DNA of 64,000 bases. Origin: CAZFER01 sp964517495 (GTDB lineage Bacteria > Hinthialibacterota > Hinthialibacteria > Hinthialibacterales > Hinthialibacteraceae). Below the pieces are notes generated by a model. That model was not told where the DNA came from. It worked only from the letters and a program-made list of their open reading frames with translations, and searched no databases. Location: the NCBI GenBank assembly GCA_964517495.1, contig CAZFER010000004.1:92236-156235 (forward strand). The letters run 5' to 3'. Shown here piece by piece: positions 25,452 to 34,070 of the stretch. The position numbers and the translations under genes are program-made. Position 1 is the first letter of the stretch. Each line of letters opens with the position of its first letter.

Positions 25452-26456
25452 ATGGATAAGAAAAACTCGCAAAAAGCAAATTTTGACCACTCTTGGAAGG
25501 ATATTCTCGATGACTTTCTGGAAGAGTTTATGAAATTGTTTTTCCCAGCGGTTCATGATGATATTGATTGGCGAAGGGGATATGAATCACTTGATAAAGA
25601 ACTCAGCCAAATCGCAAGGGAAGCCGCTGTGGGAAGAAAAGTGGTTGACAAACTTCTAAGTGTGTATCGAAAGGATGGAGAAGAAAAGTGGGTCTATATC
25701 CATGTGGAAGTTCAATCACAAAGAGATAGTGATGTCGCAGAACGGATGTATATCTACAACAGTCTTCTTTATTTGCGCTTTAAAAAGCCAATTATGAGCT
25801 TACTGGTTTTGGGTGATAACCAACCAGCATGGAGGCCCGAAAGGTTTGAGTACGATCTATGGGGAAGTCAGTTACAATTAAAATTTCAGATGGTCAAGTT
25901 GTTGGATTATCGCAACCGTTTGGAAGAATTAAAGAAGAGCCTGAATCCATTCGCTTATTTTGTCATAGCACACATACAAACTTTGAAAACAAACAGTAAA
26001 CCCCAACAGCGACTGGATCACAAAGAGACGATTACCAAAGAAATGATGGATCAGGGCTTTCCCCTGAAAATTATAGCATCATTAATAAGATTTATCGATA
26101 TCATGATGACATTACCCGCTGATTTAGAGGAAATGTTCATGAATAAAGTCTATGAATACCAGGAGGAAAAGAACATGCCAGTTCTCGCACCATTTGAAGA
26201 AATTGCCGAAAAAAGAGGTGAAAAGCGAGGTGAAAAACGAGGTGAAAAACGAGGTGAACAAAAGGGGAGCATAAAAGAGGCTCAGGCTACAGTCATTGAC
26301 AATTTAAGCGTCAAATTTGGTGAGATTCCCCCATCACTGATTAAATCTATAAATAAGATGGAGGATATATCTGTATTAAGGGAACTTAGAAAGCGGGCAA
26401 TAATAGTGGATTCCTTGAATGAATTCAAAGAGATCATGAAAAAAGGAAAAGCATGA
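25452..26456 (+). CDS. Rpn-family recombination-promoting nuclease/putative transposase, copy 1
   Basis: This 334-residue protein belongs to the PD-(D/E)XK Rpn/Transposase_31-like group. SWKDILDDFLEEFMKLFFP leads into a nuclease core with LDKELSQIAREA (Asp/Glu) and WVYIHVEVQSQ, the E-x-Q form of the E-x-K motif. A helical middle (ITKEMMDQGF, LIRFIDIMMTLP) follows. Before the C-terminus lies a run of four EKRG units and EQKG. E. coli Rpn proteins cut DNA and promote recA-independent recombination. The ATG at 25452 is chosen because it aligns with the start of copy 2 at 29178. A decayed third copy lies 70 bp downstream. Confidence 0.85.
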   Translation: MDKKNSQKANFDHSWKDILDDFLEEFMKLFFPAVHDDIDWRRGYESLDKELSQIAREAAVGRKVVDKLLSVYRKDGEEKWVYIHVEVQSQRDSDVAERMYIYNSLLYLRFKKPIMSLLVLGDNQPAWRPERFEYDLWGSQLQLKFQMVKLLDYRNRLEELKKSLNPFAYFVIAHIQTLKTNSKPQQRLDHKETITKEMMDQGFPLKIIASLIRFIDIMMTLPADLEEMFMNKVYEYQEEKNMPVLAPFEEIAEKRGEKRGEKRGEKRGEQKGSIKEAQATVIDNLSVKFGEIPPSLIKSINKMEDISVLRELRKRAIIVDSLNEFKEIMKKGKA

Positions 26457-26524
26457 TCTTTACACTCAATAATTCTTTGCTTTTGAATAAATGGATTATA
26501 AAACACTCATGAATTGAACACCGT

Positions 26525-27070
26525 ATGAAAGAAGTCATGTCCCCCAAAGCGAATTTTGACCACTCTTGGGAGGAAATACTGGATCTATTTCTGCCCTGGT
26601 TTCTCAAATTGTTCTTTCCGAAAGTTTATGATGACATTGAATGGTCCCAGGGCTATCAATCCCTGGATAAGGAACTCAGCCAAATCACCTGCGAAGTGGG
26701 GATCATAAGAAACAATTGCAAAAGAATTGATAAATCAAGGATTTTCTGAATATGAAATATCCTTATTATTCAGATTTATTGACATGTTGGTGACTTTACC
26801 ACAGGACCTGGAGAACGAATTTCTAACGAAAATATATGAATTTCAGGTGGAAAAGAAAAGAACATACCTGTTCTTGCACCATTTGAAGAAATTGCCCAAA
26901 AACGAGGGGAGCAAAAAAGGGAGTATAAAGAAGTTCAGGCTATCATAATAGATATTTTACGTGTAAGGTTTGGTAAAGCCTCGGCATCTCTAATAGAATT
27001 AATCAATAGTTTAGATGATCTTCCATTCTTGAGGGAACTCAGGTTGATCGTTTATCTCAACTGGGACTAA
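26525..27070 (+). pseudogene. Rpn-family gene, internally deleted and frameshifted
   Basis: The first part (SPKANFDHSWEEILDLFLPWF, then LDKELSQITCEVG) matches copies 1 and 2 up to about residue 63. It then joins sequence equivalent to residue 190 onward, in another frame (INQGFSEYEISLLFRFIDML). A further shift near 26900 is needed to reach the C-terminal matching part, IIIDILRVRFGKASASL and LPFLREL. About 127 codons, including the E-x-Q catalytic strand, are gone. The joint carries GTGGGGATCA where the intact gene has GTGGGA on one side and CTGGATCA on the other, suggesting a deletion between short TGG matches. Confidence 0.85.
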
Positions 27071-27114
27071 ATTCGTAGGATGGGTCACGCCGTTTGCCCC
27101 ATCAACTCAATCTC

Positions 27115-28659
27115 TCAATATTTTTCGGCATCATCAATATCCAAGCCATTGCCATAGAGTCTCTTGCTTCTTTGCGCTTCATGTATATTTTTCGGAATGA
27201 TTTTATCGGGCTTGATGGTTTCAAACCATAATCCATCGGGATCGGTTCGCGAAGGCCGGTCGTTTTGTACAGCGACCAGGTTCATCGATAACGGACCAAA
27301 GCCGCCAGGATAAGCAATGGAACGGTCTGCACGGATATTCCAAAACGTCCCATATCCCGCGCAATGCTTCCCCAAGGCCGCGCCACCCCCGCATCGCCAT
27401 ACATGGGTTCCTGCGCCAGTATCGATATTGGTATAAAGATTCGCATAAGGAGCGCGTTTGTGATGATCGAAGCAAAGATCGTTTCCCTTACCGTTGGAGA
27501 TGACGTTACCCGAGCAGTGGCTTACGGTCAGATCATGAATGAACGTTGTCTTGAAATTGAAATTCGTAAACAGATTATCATCATCGGAAATATAGATCCC
27601 GTGGTGTCCCGTATCGCCCCGTGAATCCGCTGGACGATCCGATTCATATTCAATCTCTTCGATAGTACAGAATTTCCCACTGATAAAAATTCCACTATCC
27701 GCGTGTTTAATCATAATATTTCGAACCCAGCAATGCACGACATCGCTCATGGCGATTGGATTAAATCCTAGTTCGGTAAAATGACCATCGTAGGGAGTTA
27801 CAGGGTACTCGAAGGTTAGGTTCTCAATTCCCACGTTGGTTACGTTTGGCCGGAAACGAAGAATCCTAGGGTTCCACTCCATTTCAAGATCGAACCGCAA
27901 GGGGCGTTCAATCTCGATGCGTTCCTCTTTAATGGATGAAATGCGGGTAACCAGCGAAGCATGTGTTCTTCCATTCAGTTTGCTGGTATCTCCAGGTTGT
28001 CCGGTGTAAAGATGATGGGCTAAGGTATTGTCCTTGGTGTCGTCCACTCGCACTTCAATCCATTGGTTCTCTTGTAATCGCGAGTTGGAATTGATAGAAA
28101 TCCAATGATCCCCTCGTTGCGCGGGAGTAGTTACTTTTGCCAGTCGCGTGGAGTTATAACTCCCTTTCATCCAAAAAAAACCGCCCGACCACGAATAATT
28201 GGATGTTTTACGACCACCGGTTGTTGCTCCCCAATTGGGGCGGATTTCATTGAGTGGGGTAGGAAAATACAGGATCACCCCATCACGGGATTCTCCTCTT
28301 AAAACAAGATTGGGTTTACGAATTTCAATGATTTCCGTTAGTACATATTTTCCATTGGGAACCAGGATTGTTCCCTTATCAACTTGTTCAATCGCATCCA
28401 AAAAAGCCTGAGAGTCGTCATGTTTGCCATCACCCACCGCGCCAAAATCCTTAATGTTCGCCTGTATATCGAATGTTGGGATGTCCTTTTCCCCGCATTG
28501 ATATCCCGCGTATGAAAAATCCGGCAAACGGCTGTCAGGCGTCCAACGTTCTCCATTCTCACCCCACAGTTGGGAGTATTCTTCGCCGGAACCATTTCCT
28601 GCAAATGCGAGTAATGTGCTGACCAAAAGCAAACTCAAATACCAACCATTGCGTTTCAT
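27115..28659 (-). CDS. Secreted pectate-lyase-superfamily (right-handed beta-helix) protein
   Basis: The ATG at 28659 follows AAGGACAGG and gives MKRNGWYLSLLLVSTLLAFAG, a signal peptide; an upstream in-frame start would bury it. The 514-residue product has the Pectate_lyase_3 opening (NIKDFGAVGDGKHDDSQAFLDAI, GTILVPNGKYVLTEII), followed by beta-helix rungs such as VGIENLTFEYP and NIMIKHADSGIFISGKFCTI. Such proteins cleave or bind acidic polysaccharides such as pectin. No single lyase signature decides the substrate, so the fold is safer than the activity. It stands alone on the minus strand inside the accessory region. Confidence 0.85.
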   Translation of the reverse strand: MKRNGWYLSLLLVSTLLAFAGNGSGEEYSQLWGENGERWTPDSRLPDFSYAGYQCGEKDIPTFDIQANIKDFGAVGDGKHDDSQAFLDAIEQVDKGTILVPNGKYVLTEIIEIRKPNLVLRGESRDGVILYFPTPLNEIRPNWGATTGGRKTSNYSWSGGFFWMKGSYNSTRLAKVTTPAQRGDHWISINSNSRLQENQWIEVRVDDTKDNTLAHHLYTGQPGDTSKLNGRTHASLVTRISSIKEERIEIERPLRFDLEMEWNPRILRFRPNVTNVGIENLTFEYPVTPYDGHFTELGFNPIAMSDVVHCWVRNIMIKHADSGIFISGKFCTIEEIEYESDRPADSRGDTGHHGIYISDDDNLFTNFNFKTTFIHDLTVSHCSGNVISNGKGNDLCFDHHKRAPYANLYTNIDTGAGTHVWRCGGGAALGKHCAGYGTFWNIRADRSIAYPGGFGPLSMNLVAVQNDRPSRTDPDGLWFETIKPDKIIPKNIHEAQRSKRLYGNGLDIDDAEKY

Positions 28660-29009
28660 AAATCCTGTCCTTGTAATTATTGATATTGTCATGGAATTCT
28701 CATTTCATCCGGGAAATGATTCCTTTGTTTAATTCGGCCTGATTTTCTCACATGATCATACAGCACGTCAACCATTCTTCCAGAAAAATCATCCACTATC
28801 ATGGAAAAAATAGCCAATTCGATTCGATTATTCAACGTGACAGACATACTTTTCCTCCCTCAAAGTTTAATCTCTTTTTTATCATCACTTCAAAAACGAG
28901 CCTCCATATTGGGATCAGTCATTTTTTAGCTAAATTGAGAATGATATCCTGTAGTACATGATACTATTGATCAGCCGTTTACAAAAGCGCCTTTTTATTT
29001 AGTCAGGAA

Positions 29010-29105
29010 AACAAACAACATCGAAAATCCCAATTTTTATTGAAGGATTTGGCAATTTTGCATCCAATCCATGTTTGGTCAACGGATATTGCATATGTGC
29101 CCGTA
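29010..29105 (+). pseudogene. IS3-family transposase (OrfB) remnant
   Basis: The frame reads KSQFLLKDLAILHPIHVWS followed by TDIAYVPV. This matches the segment of IS3-group integrase-type transposases around the first catalytic Asp (typically LLRDLxIxxPNxVWxxDITYIP). Only about 30 codons survive, with no start and no terminal repeats. Confidence 0.7.
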
Positions 29106-29127
29106 TCCGATAGTAAATTCTCACGAA

Positions 29128-29156
29128 TTGATATACAATATATGAAGTTATATCAT
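29128..29156 (+). promoter_or_regulatory. Possible sigma-70 promoter of Rpn copy 2
   Basis: TTGATA and TATCAT are separated by 17 bp, about 20 bp before the ATG of the Rpn gene. Confidence 0.45.
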
Positions 29157-29177
29157 ACTTTATAGAGTCATCGCATC

Positions 29178-30206
29178 ATGAAAGAGAAAAACTCAACAAC
29201 GGCTAATTATGACAACTCATGGAAAGATATCTTCGATGACTTTCTGGAAGAGTTTATGAAATTGTTCTTCCCTATGGTTCATGAAGATATTGATTGGCGA
29301 ACGGGATATAAATCACTTGATAAAGAACTCAGTCAAATCGCAAGCGAAGCAGCCGTGGGAAGGAGAGTGGTTGATAAACTTCTCAGCGTGCATCGAAAGA
29401 GCGGAGAAGAAAAGTGGGTTTATATCCACGTGGAAGTTCAGTCACAAAGAGATAGCGATGTCGCAGAACGGATGTATATTTATAACAGTCTCCTCTATCT
29501 GCGATTTAAAAAGCCGGTTATGAGTTTGCTGGTCCTGGGTGACAATCAATCAAGGTGGAGGCCAGAAAGGTTTGAGTACGATCTATGGGGAAGCCAGTTA
29601 CAATTAAAATTTCAGATGGTCAAATTGCTGGATTATCGCGAGCGATTGAAGGAATTGGAGAATAGCAGAAATCCATTCGCTTACTTTGTCATTGCACATT
29701 TGAAAACCTTGGAAACCAATGGGAAACCAAAACAGCGATTGGATCACAAAGAGACGATCACCAAAGAAATGATGAATCAGGGCTTTCCCTTAAACGTTAT
29801 AGCATCTCTCATAAGATTTATTGATATCATGATGACATTGCCAGCTGATTTGGAGATAATGTTCATGGATAAAGTCTATAAATACCAGGAGGAAATGAAA
29901 ATGCCTGTTCTTGCACCATTTGAAGAAATTGCCGAAAAACGAGGAGAAAAAAGAGGAGAAAAAAGAGGAGAAAAAATAGGCGAAAAGAGAGGAGAAAAAC
30001 GAGGAGAACAAAAGGGGAGTATAAAAGAGGCTCAGGCTACTGTTATTGATAATTTGAGTGTCAAGTTTGGTGAGATTCCCCAATCACTGATTAAATCTAT
30101 TAATAAGTTGAAGGATATTTCGTTATTAAGGGAACTTCGAAAACAGGCAATAATTGTGGATTCTTTGGAAGAATTTAAAGAGATCATGAAAAAAGGAAAA
30201 GTATGA
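29178..30206 (+). CDS. Rpn-family recombination-promoting nuclease/putative transposase, copy 2
   Basis: This 342-residue protein is a close paralogue of the gene at 25452. The two are nearly identical through SLLVLGDNQ and the FEYDLWGSQLQLKFQMVKLLDYR block. The nuclease core with IHVEVQSQ is intact. The charged repeat before the C-terminus has six units (EKRG five times, EKIG once) before EQKG, against four in copy 1, so the tract has changed length by two units. The relation suggests a duplication of the whole gene followed by tract slippage. Cleavage and recombination activity are inferred from the family. Confidence 0.85.
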   Translation: MKEKNSTTANYDNSWKDIFDDFLEEFMKLFFPMVHEDIDWRTGYKSLDKELSQIASEAAVGRRVVDKLLSVHRKSGEEKWVYIHVEVQSQRDSDVAERMYIYNSLLYLRFKKPVMSLLVLGDNQSRWRPERFEYDLWGSQLQLKFQMVKLLDYRERLKELENSRNPFAYFVIAHLKTLETNGKPKQRLDHKETITKEMMNQGFPLNVIASLIRFIDIMMTLPADLEIMFMDKVYKYQEEMKMPVLAPFEEIAEKRGEKRGEKRGEKIGEKRGEKRGEQKGSIKEAQATVIDNLSVKFGEIPQSLIKSINKLKDISLLRELRKQAIIVDSLEEFKEIMKKGKV

Positions 30207-30212
30207 TCTTTC

Positions 30213-30317
30213 TTGAGGGAACACAGGTTCCATGCTCTCATAATGGATTCACTGGCTGAAATAAGACAGCGAATCAAAAAATTAAAGAATCAAGCATCAA
30301 GCGCCAATGAAGAATGA
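30213..30317 (+). pseudogene. Rpn-family C-terminal fragment
   Basis: The frame LREHRFHALIMDSLAEI matches the last part of the Rpn copies (LRELRKQAIIVDSLEEF) and then reads RQRIKKLKNQASSANEE to a stop. It begins directly after the stop of copy 2, so it is a leftover end of another copy. Confidence 0.75.
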
Positions 30318-30387
30318 TATATCTCGCAAAGGTATATCATTGAAGTTGAATCATTCAATTCAATCAAAGAATAAAGGAGACCTTGCA

Positions 30388-31038
30388 ATGAAAAACATCC
30401 ACACCACCAGGATTTTTTTTAATTAAAGTATCCTTTCGACGTTGAATGGTTGTACCAGCTCGATCCCTGAAGAATTTCAAGGCAACAAAACAGCCCATTT
30501 CTGGTTAACCATTGATGAAGTGAAGTTACAGGAACAAGATTCGGATTTTTATAACAAATTCTATATTCAACAAAGACATGCCATTTTTGAATCTCTCATG
30601 GCTATCATCGAAAATCGTTTATTTCAGTTGGGACTAAAATCCAACCTGGAAAAAGATGCTAACGATGGATTTCATATCACCATCAACGGAATAAAAGCGC
30701 TTGAACCTCTTCTTGAAATCATCGTTGAAGATTCACGATTAACATTCCACTGTTCTATTAATATGGAAACTTTGGAAACGCTTTATAAAAGAATGGATGA
30801 TGCCACCGATACCGGGATAAAGAATGTGTTCATTCTGGATGATGTATTCTTAAGAGGGTATGCATAATATCCAAAAGATGTAAAAACCATCGAATCGCTC
30901 TTTCAAAACGGTGCGATTATTCCAGACGATATTGCCTATTGCTGGAGCAAACCTGAAGCGAGGAAGATTGCTATTAGCTTACGCTCAGGTGCCCTACCAG
31001 CCCCATCAAAAGAGTTGAAATCAGAATTGATTGAATAA
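30388..31038 (+). pseudogene. SecD periplasmic-domain-like lipoprotein gene with two in-frame stops
   Basis: An AAAGGAGA ribosome-binding site precedes an ATG at 30388. The frame runs 217 codons with TAA at codons 13 and 160 and no other interruption. Reading through, the N-terminus ends in SILSTLNGC, a lipobox-like signal. The next part, FESLMAIIENRLFQLGLKS then FHITINGIKALEPLLEIIV and LTFH, matches the SecD P1 base repeat (IxNRxxxxGxxxP, LPGI, LEF). After the second stop come PEARKIAISLRSGALPAPS, which matches the end of the SecD P1 region. There are no SecD membrane helices. It may be a decayed SecDF-P1-head lipoprotein; sequencing error at both stops is the alternative. Confidence 0.7.
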
Positions 31039-31200
31039 TGGAGATACTAGCCGGCCAGTAATATAAGCAATAAAGAACTATTTCATCCTATTGATTAGAA
31101 GGTAAAATTCGCAATAACATCAGGCAATAAATGATCTTCAACAATAGTAATCAATCAGGATATACTCGTAGATGAATATCATTAAAGAGGTATTTGATTA

Positions 31201-31641
31201 ATGACACCTTCTGAAATTGAAAAAGGATTTAAAGAAGTCTGGAAATTGTTCGCTGAGTCCGACCGTAAAGCGGAAAAAATGAGAGCCGAGCTCAACGAGC
31301 ATTTTAAAGATACTGACAAAAGAATTAAAGAAACGGATAAGAAACTGGAAAAATTGATCGGGCGATGGAGTCTGTTTGTTGAAGGTTTGGTTCTACCAAC
31401 AGCCATTCGCCTGTTTCACGAACGTGGCATTATAATCAACAGCCTTCATGAACATGTGAAAGTATCTCACAATGNNNNNNNNNNNNNNNNNNNNNNNNNN
31501 NNNNNNNNNNNNNNNNNNNNNNNNNNNNNNNNNNNNNNNNNNNNNNNNNNNNNNNNNNNNNNNNNNNNNNNNNNCATCGCTCAACGAGGAGATACCGTGA
31601 AAATCCTGAATGATGAATCCTTTAAACCAACAGAATGGTAA
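31201..31641 (+). CDS. DUF3782-type protein interrupted by assembly gap
   Basis: The visible N-terminal part is a charged coiled coil (KLFAESDRKAEKMRAELNEHF, split across the limit here, then DTDKRIKETDKKLEKL), followed by GRWSLFVEGLVLPTAIRLFHERGI. This matches the usual opening of DUF3782-type PD-(D/E)XK-like proteins. After the N-run the ending KILNDESFKPTEW also fits the family, whose members typically end near a PxxW motif. The catalytic E-x-K part and about half the normal length lie in the gap, and the frame across it is not known. The start is the ATG at 31201. Confidence 0.6.
   Translation: MTPSEIEKGFKEVWKLFAESDRKAEKMRAELNEHFKDTDKRIKETDKKLEKLIGRWSLFVEGLVLPTAIRLFHERGIIINSLHEHVKVSHNXXXXXXXXXXXXXXXXXXXXXXXXXXXXXXXXXXIAQRGDTVKILNDESFKPTEW
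31475..31574. other. Assembly gap of 100 N
   Basis: Exactly one hundred N residues occur here. This is the usual placeholder for a scaffold joint of unknown size, so the real distance and content are unknown. Confidence 0.98.
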
Positions 31642-31673
31642 TTTGGTCTAGTCAAATACCCTTTATCTCCTAC

Positions 31674-31701
31674 TTGACAGGTTAAGATTACCAAATAAAA
31701 T
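31674..31701 (+). promoter_or_regulatory. Promoter of the ylxM-ffh-rplS operon
   Basis: A perfect TTGACA at 31674-31679 and TAAAAT at 31696-31701 are separated by 16 bp, about 35 bp before the ylxM start. Confidence 0.65.
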
Positions 31702-31736
31702 CTACCGTCAAGACAATCAACTTTACATGGTGCGAT

Positions 31737-32123
31737 ATGGAAAGTCTGGAAGAAAAGCAGAACATATCCTTATTATTAGATGTCTACGGTGGATTGCTGA
31801 CTGACAGGCAAAAAGACTTTATAGATCTCCATTATAATGAAGACTTGTCCTTCGGTGAGATCGCCTCCTCCGCCGATATTTCCAGACAAGCGGTTCATGA
31901 CGCCATTCAGCATGGCAAAAAAGCCTTGGAGCACTTTGAAGAACACCTGGGGTTGGCAAAGAAGCAAAGTCAGACCAATTCAACACCAACAGGATCGGTT
32001 GATTTAACAGTGTTAAAACAGGAAATAACCGAACTTTTAAAGATGCTGAATGAAGATATCCTATATGATACTGCTCCTTTGAAGAGAAAAGTACAACGGC
32101 TTTTGCATATAGTAAGTAAATAA
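31737..32123 (+). CDS. ylxM: YlxM/UPF0122 DNA-binding protein
   Basis: This 128-residue protein has the sigma-70 region 4-like helix-turn-helix of YlxM: LLDVYGGLLTDRQKDFIDLHY, then LSFGEIASSADISRQAVHDAI. YlxM is encoded directly before ffh in many bacteria and modulates the signal recognition particle GTPase; here ffh follows after 39 bp. The C-terminal 45 residues, rich in charged residues, are longer than in Bacillus (about 110 residues in all). Confidence 0.9.
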   Translation: MESLEEKQNISLLLDVYGGLLTDRQKDFIDLHYNEDLSFGEIASSADISRQAVHDAIQHGKKALEHFEEHLGLAKKQSQTNSTPTGSVDLTVLKQEITELLKMLNEDILYDTAPLKRKVQRLLHIVSK

Positions 32124-32162
32124 AGTGTGTTAACGAGAGGTATAAACCAAAAGTTTTAAACG

Positions 32163-33551
32163 ATGTTTGAAAATCTGCAAAGCCGATTCCAATCGATCTT
32201 TAACAGCCTGCGCGGCAAAAAACGGCTTGATGAAAAAATTATCAAAGAAGCCTTGCGTGAGGTTCGTAAAGCCTTTTTGGAAGCAGACGTTAACTTTAAA
32301 GTAACCAAGGACTTTTGCCAAAAAATCGAACAACGCGCCCTTGGTGCGGAAATCCTTAAAAGCCTAACCCCCGACCAGCAGGTTATCAAGATTGTCCATG
32401 AGGAAATGGTCAATTTGCTGGGCGGTCAAGAGGGTAAACTAGAACTTCCCCCTGGTGATGTGCGTATTATGCTGGTTGGTTTGCAAGGTTCGGGGAAAAC
32501 AACCACCGCGGGTAAATTGGGTAAGAAACTGGCTGACGAAGGCCGAAGCCCTTTGCTTTGTGCGGGTGACATCTACCGCCCTGCCGCCATTCGTCAATTG
32601 GAGGTGGTTGGCGAGCAAGCTGAACTGCCGGTTTTCCAATTAGGAACCGATGCTGATCCCGTTGATATAGCCAAACAGGGATCAAAAAAAGCCAGGCGTG
32701 AAGGGCTGGATACAGTCATTCTCGATACCGCTGGCCGCTTGCACATCGATGAAGAGATGATGAACGAAGTCAAGCGTGTGCAGCGCAGCTGGCAGCCTAC
32801 ACACATTATATTAGTGGTCGATTCCATGGTGGGGCAGGATGCTGTCAACCAGGCGGAACATTTCAGCAATCAACTCAATATATCGGGGACGATCCTAACC
32901 AAATTAGACAGTGATGCGCGTGGTGGTGCGGCCATTTCTATCCGACAGGTAACCGGAAAACCAATCCTTTACGCCGGTATGGGCGAAAAACTGGAGGATC
33001 TTGAGTATTTCTATCCCGACCGGATGGCCTCACGTATTTTGGGGATGGGCGATGTCCTAAGTCTGATCGAAAAAGCCCAGCAGACCATCAACGAAGAAGA
33101 AGCGATGCAGCTGCAAAAGAAGATTCTCGATCAGACATACACCTTCGATGACTTTCTCAACCAGATTCGCCAGGTTAAAAAGATGGGCGGATTGGGGAGT
33201 ATGATGTCGATGCTGCCTGGCATGGGGACCAATGAGATGATGAAGGATGTCAACATGAGCGACGGAGAGATGAAATACGTCGAAGCCATCATTCTTTCAA
33301 TGACACCTCATGAGCGGGCTGTGCCCAATCTGATTAATGGCAGCCGCAAACGCCGAATCGCCAAAGGAAGCGGAACATCGATGAAAGAGGTGAATCGCCT
33401 GCTTAAGCAATTCGCCCAAACCAAACAGATGATGAGCATGATGGCGGGAGGAGGCAAGAAGCAGAAGAAGGGCAAAGGTAAAAAGCCCAAAATGAACAAG
33501 AAGATGATGAAGAAAATGATGAACATGCGCGATATGTTTCCTGGCATGTGA
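32163..33551 (+). CDS. ffh: Signal recognition particle protein Ffh
   Basis: This 462-residue GTPase binds 4.5S RNA and signal peptides to send nascent membrane and exported proteins to FtsY and SecYEG. The N domain (1-85) leads to the NG core with the P-loop GLQGSGKTTTAGKL, DTAGRLHIDEEMM, LTKLDSDARGGA and GMGEKLEDLEYF. The M domain is rich in methionine (GSMMSMLPGMGTNEMM and RIAKGSGTSMKEVNRLLKQF for RNA binding). The Lys/Met-rich tail is normal for the family. Confidence 0.98.
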   Translation: MFENLQSRFQSIFNSLRGKKRLDEKIIKEALREVRKAFLEADVNFKVTKDFCQKIEQRALGAEILKSLTPDQQVIKIVHEEMVNLLGGQEGKLELPPGDVRIMLVGLQGSGKTTTAGKLGKKLADEGRSPLLCAGDIYRPAAIRQLEVVGEQAELPVFQLGTDADPVDIAKQGSKKARREGLDTVILDTAGRLHIDEEMMNEVKRVQRSWQPTHIILVVDSMVGQDAVNQAEHFSNQLNISGTILTKLDSDARGGAAISIRQVTGKPILYAGMGEKLEDLEYFYPDRMASRILGMGDVLSLIEKAQQTINEEEAMQLQKKILDQTYTFDDFLNQIRQVKKMGGLGSMMSMLPGMGTNEMMKDVNMSDGEMKYVEAIILSMTPHERAVPNLINGSRKRRIAKGSGTSMKEVNRLLKQFAQTKQMMSMMAGGGKKQKKGKGKKPKMNKKMMKKMMNMRDMFPGM

Positions 33552-33587
33552 TGATCATAAATTAAACAATCTTATTGGAGGTTTTGC

Positions 33588-34052
33588 ATGGCCTTAAAAA
33601 TTCGTTTGAAACGTATGGGTAAGAAGAATTTGCCGTTTTACCGGTTGGTGGTTGTGGATTCGCGTTGGCGCCGCGATGGAAAATCGATCGCCGATTTAGG
33701 CTGGTATGATCCAGTAAAAAATCCTGCCCAAATGATGTTGAAAGAAAGTGAAATCTATTCCTGGCTTGAAAAGGGAGCGCAGTTGACGGAGACTTCCCGT
33801 TCACTGCTGAAACAACGCGGTATTTTGGATGCTTTCAAAACCGGGGCATATAAAGAGTCTTCTGCTGAAACTCCAACGGAAATAAACGAAACTGGCGTTT
33901 CAGCCGCTGAACCAGTTGCGGCAGTGCAAACCGAAACGGTTGCTGAATCGGCACAAGTTGTAGATGCTGAACCACCTGTTGAAGAGCCTCAAGCTGCTGA
34001 AGAATCAACTCCGCCAGTAGAAGAAGTGCAGCAAGAAACCAAAACGGAATAA
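33588..34052 (+). CDS. rpsP: 30S ribosomal protein S16 with acidic tail
   Basis: The first 85 residues are normal S16 (LKIRLKRMGKKNLPFYRLVV, then DLGWYDPVKNP and the helix EIYSWLEKGAQLTETSRSLL). S16 is needed for 30S assembly. About 60 further residues form a low-complexity tail of Glu, Ala, Pro, Thr and Val (from about residue 94), so the 154-residue protein is nearly twice the usual 80-90. GGAGG precedes the ATG by 7 nt. It is in the usual place between ffh and rimM. Confidence 0.97.
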   Translation: MALKIRLKRMGKKNLPFYRLVVVDSRWRRDGKSIADLGWYDPVKNPAQMMLKESEIYSWLEKGAQLTETSRSLLKQRGILDAFKTGAYKESSAETPTEINETGVSAAEPVAAVQTETVAESAQVVDAEPPVEEPQAAEESTPPVEEVQQETKTE

Positions 34053-34070
34053 AGAAGGGACGATACGATA

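Larger units (their letters stand above)
28660..29177. other. Intergenic region with IS relic
   Basis: This stretch of about 520 bp holds the upstream region of the pectate-lyase-like gene, an IS3-type transposase relic and the promoter of the second Rpn gene, both listed separately. Between 28700 and 29000 I see no gene. Confidence 0.6.

Noticed and set aside
29930..30015. Regular 12-bp repeats that could look like a CRISPR array or minisatellite.
   Set aside because: They code for EKRG units in frame within the Rpn gene and have no spacers.
30388..31038. Stop-codon recoding (TAA read as an amino acid).
   Set aside because: All other genes in the window end properly at TAA, so decay or sequence error is simpler.
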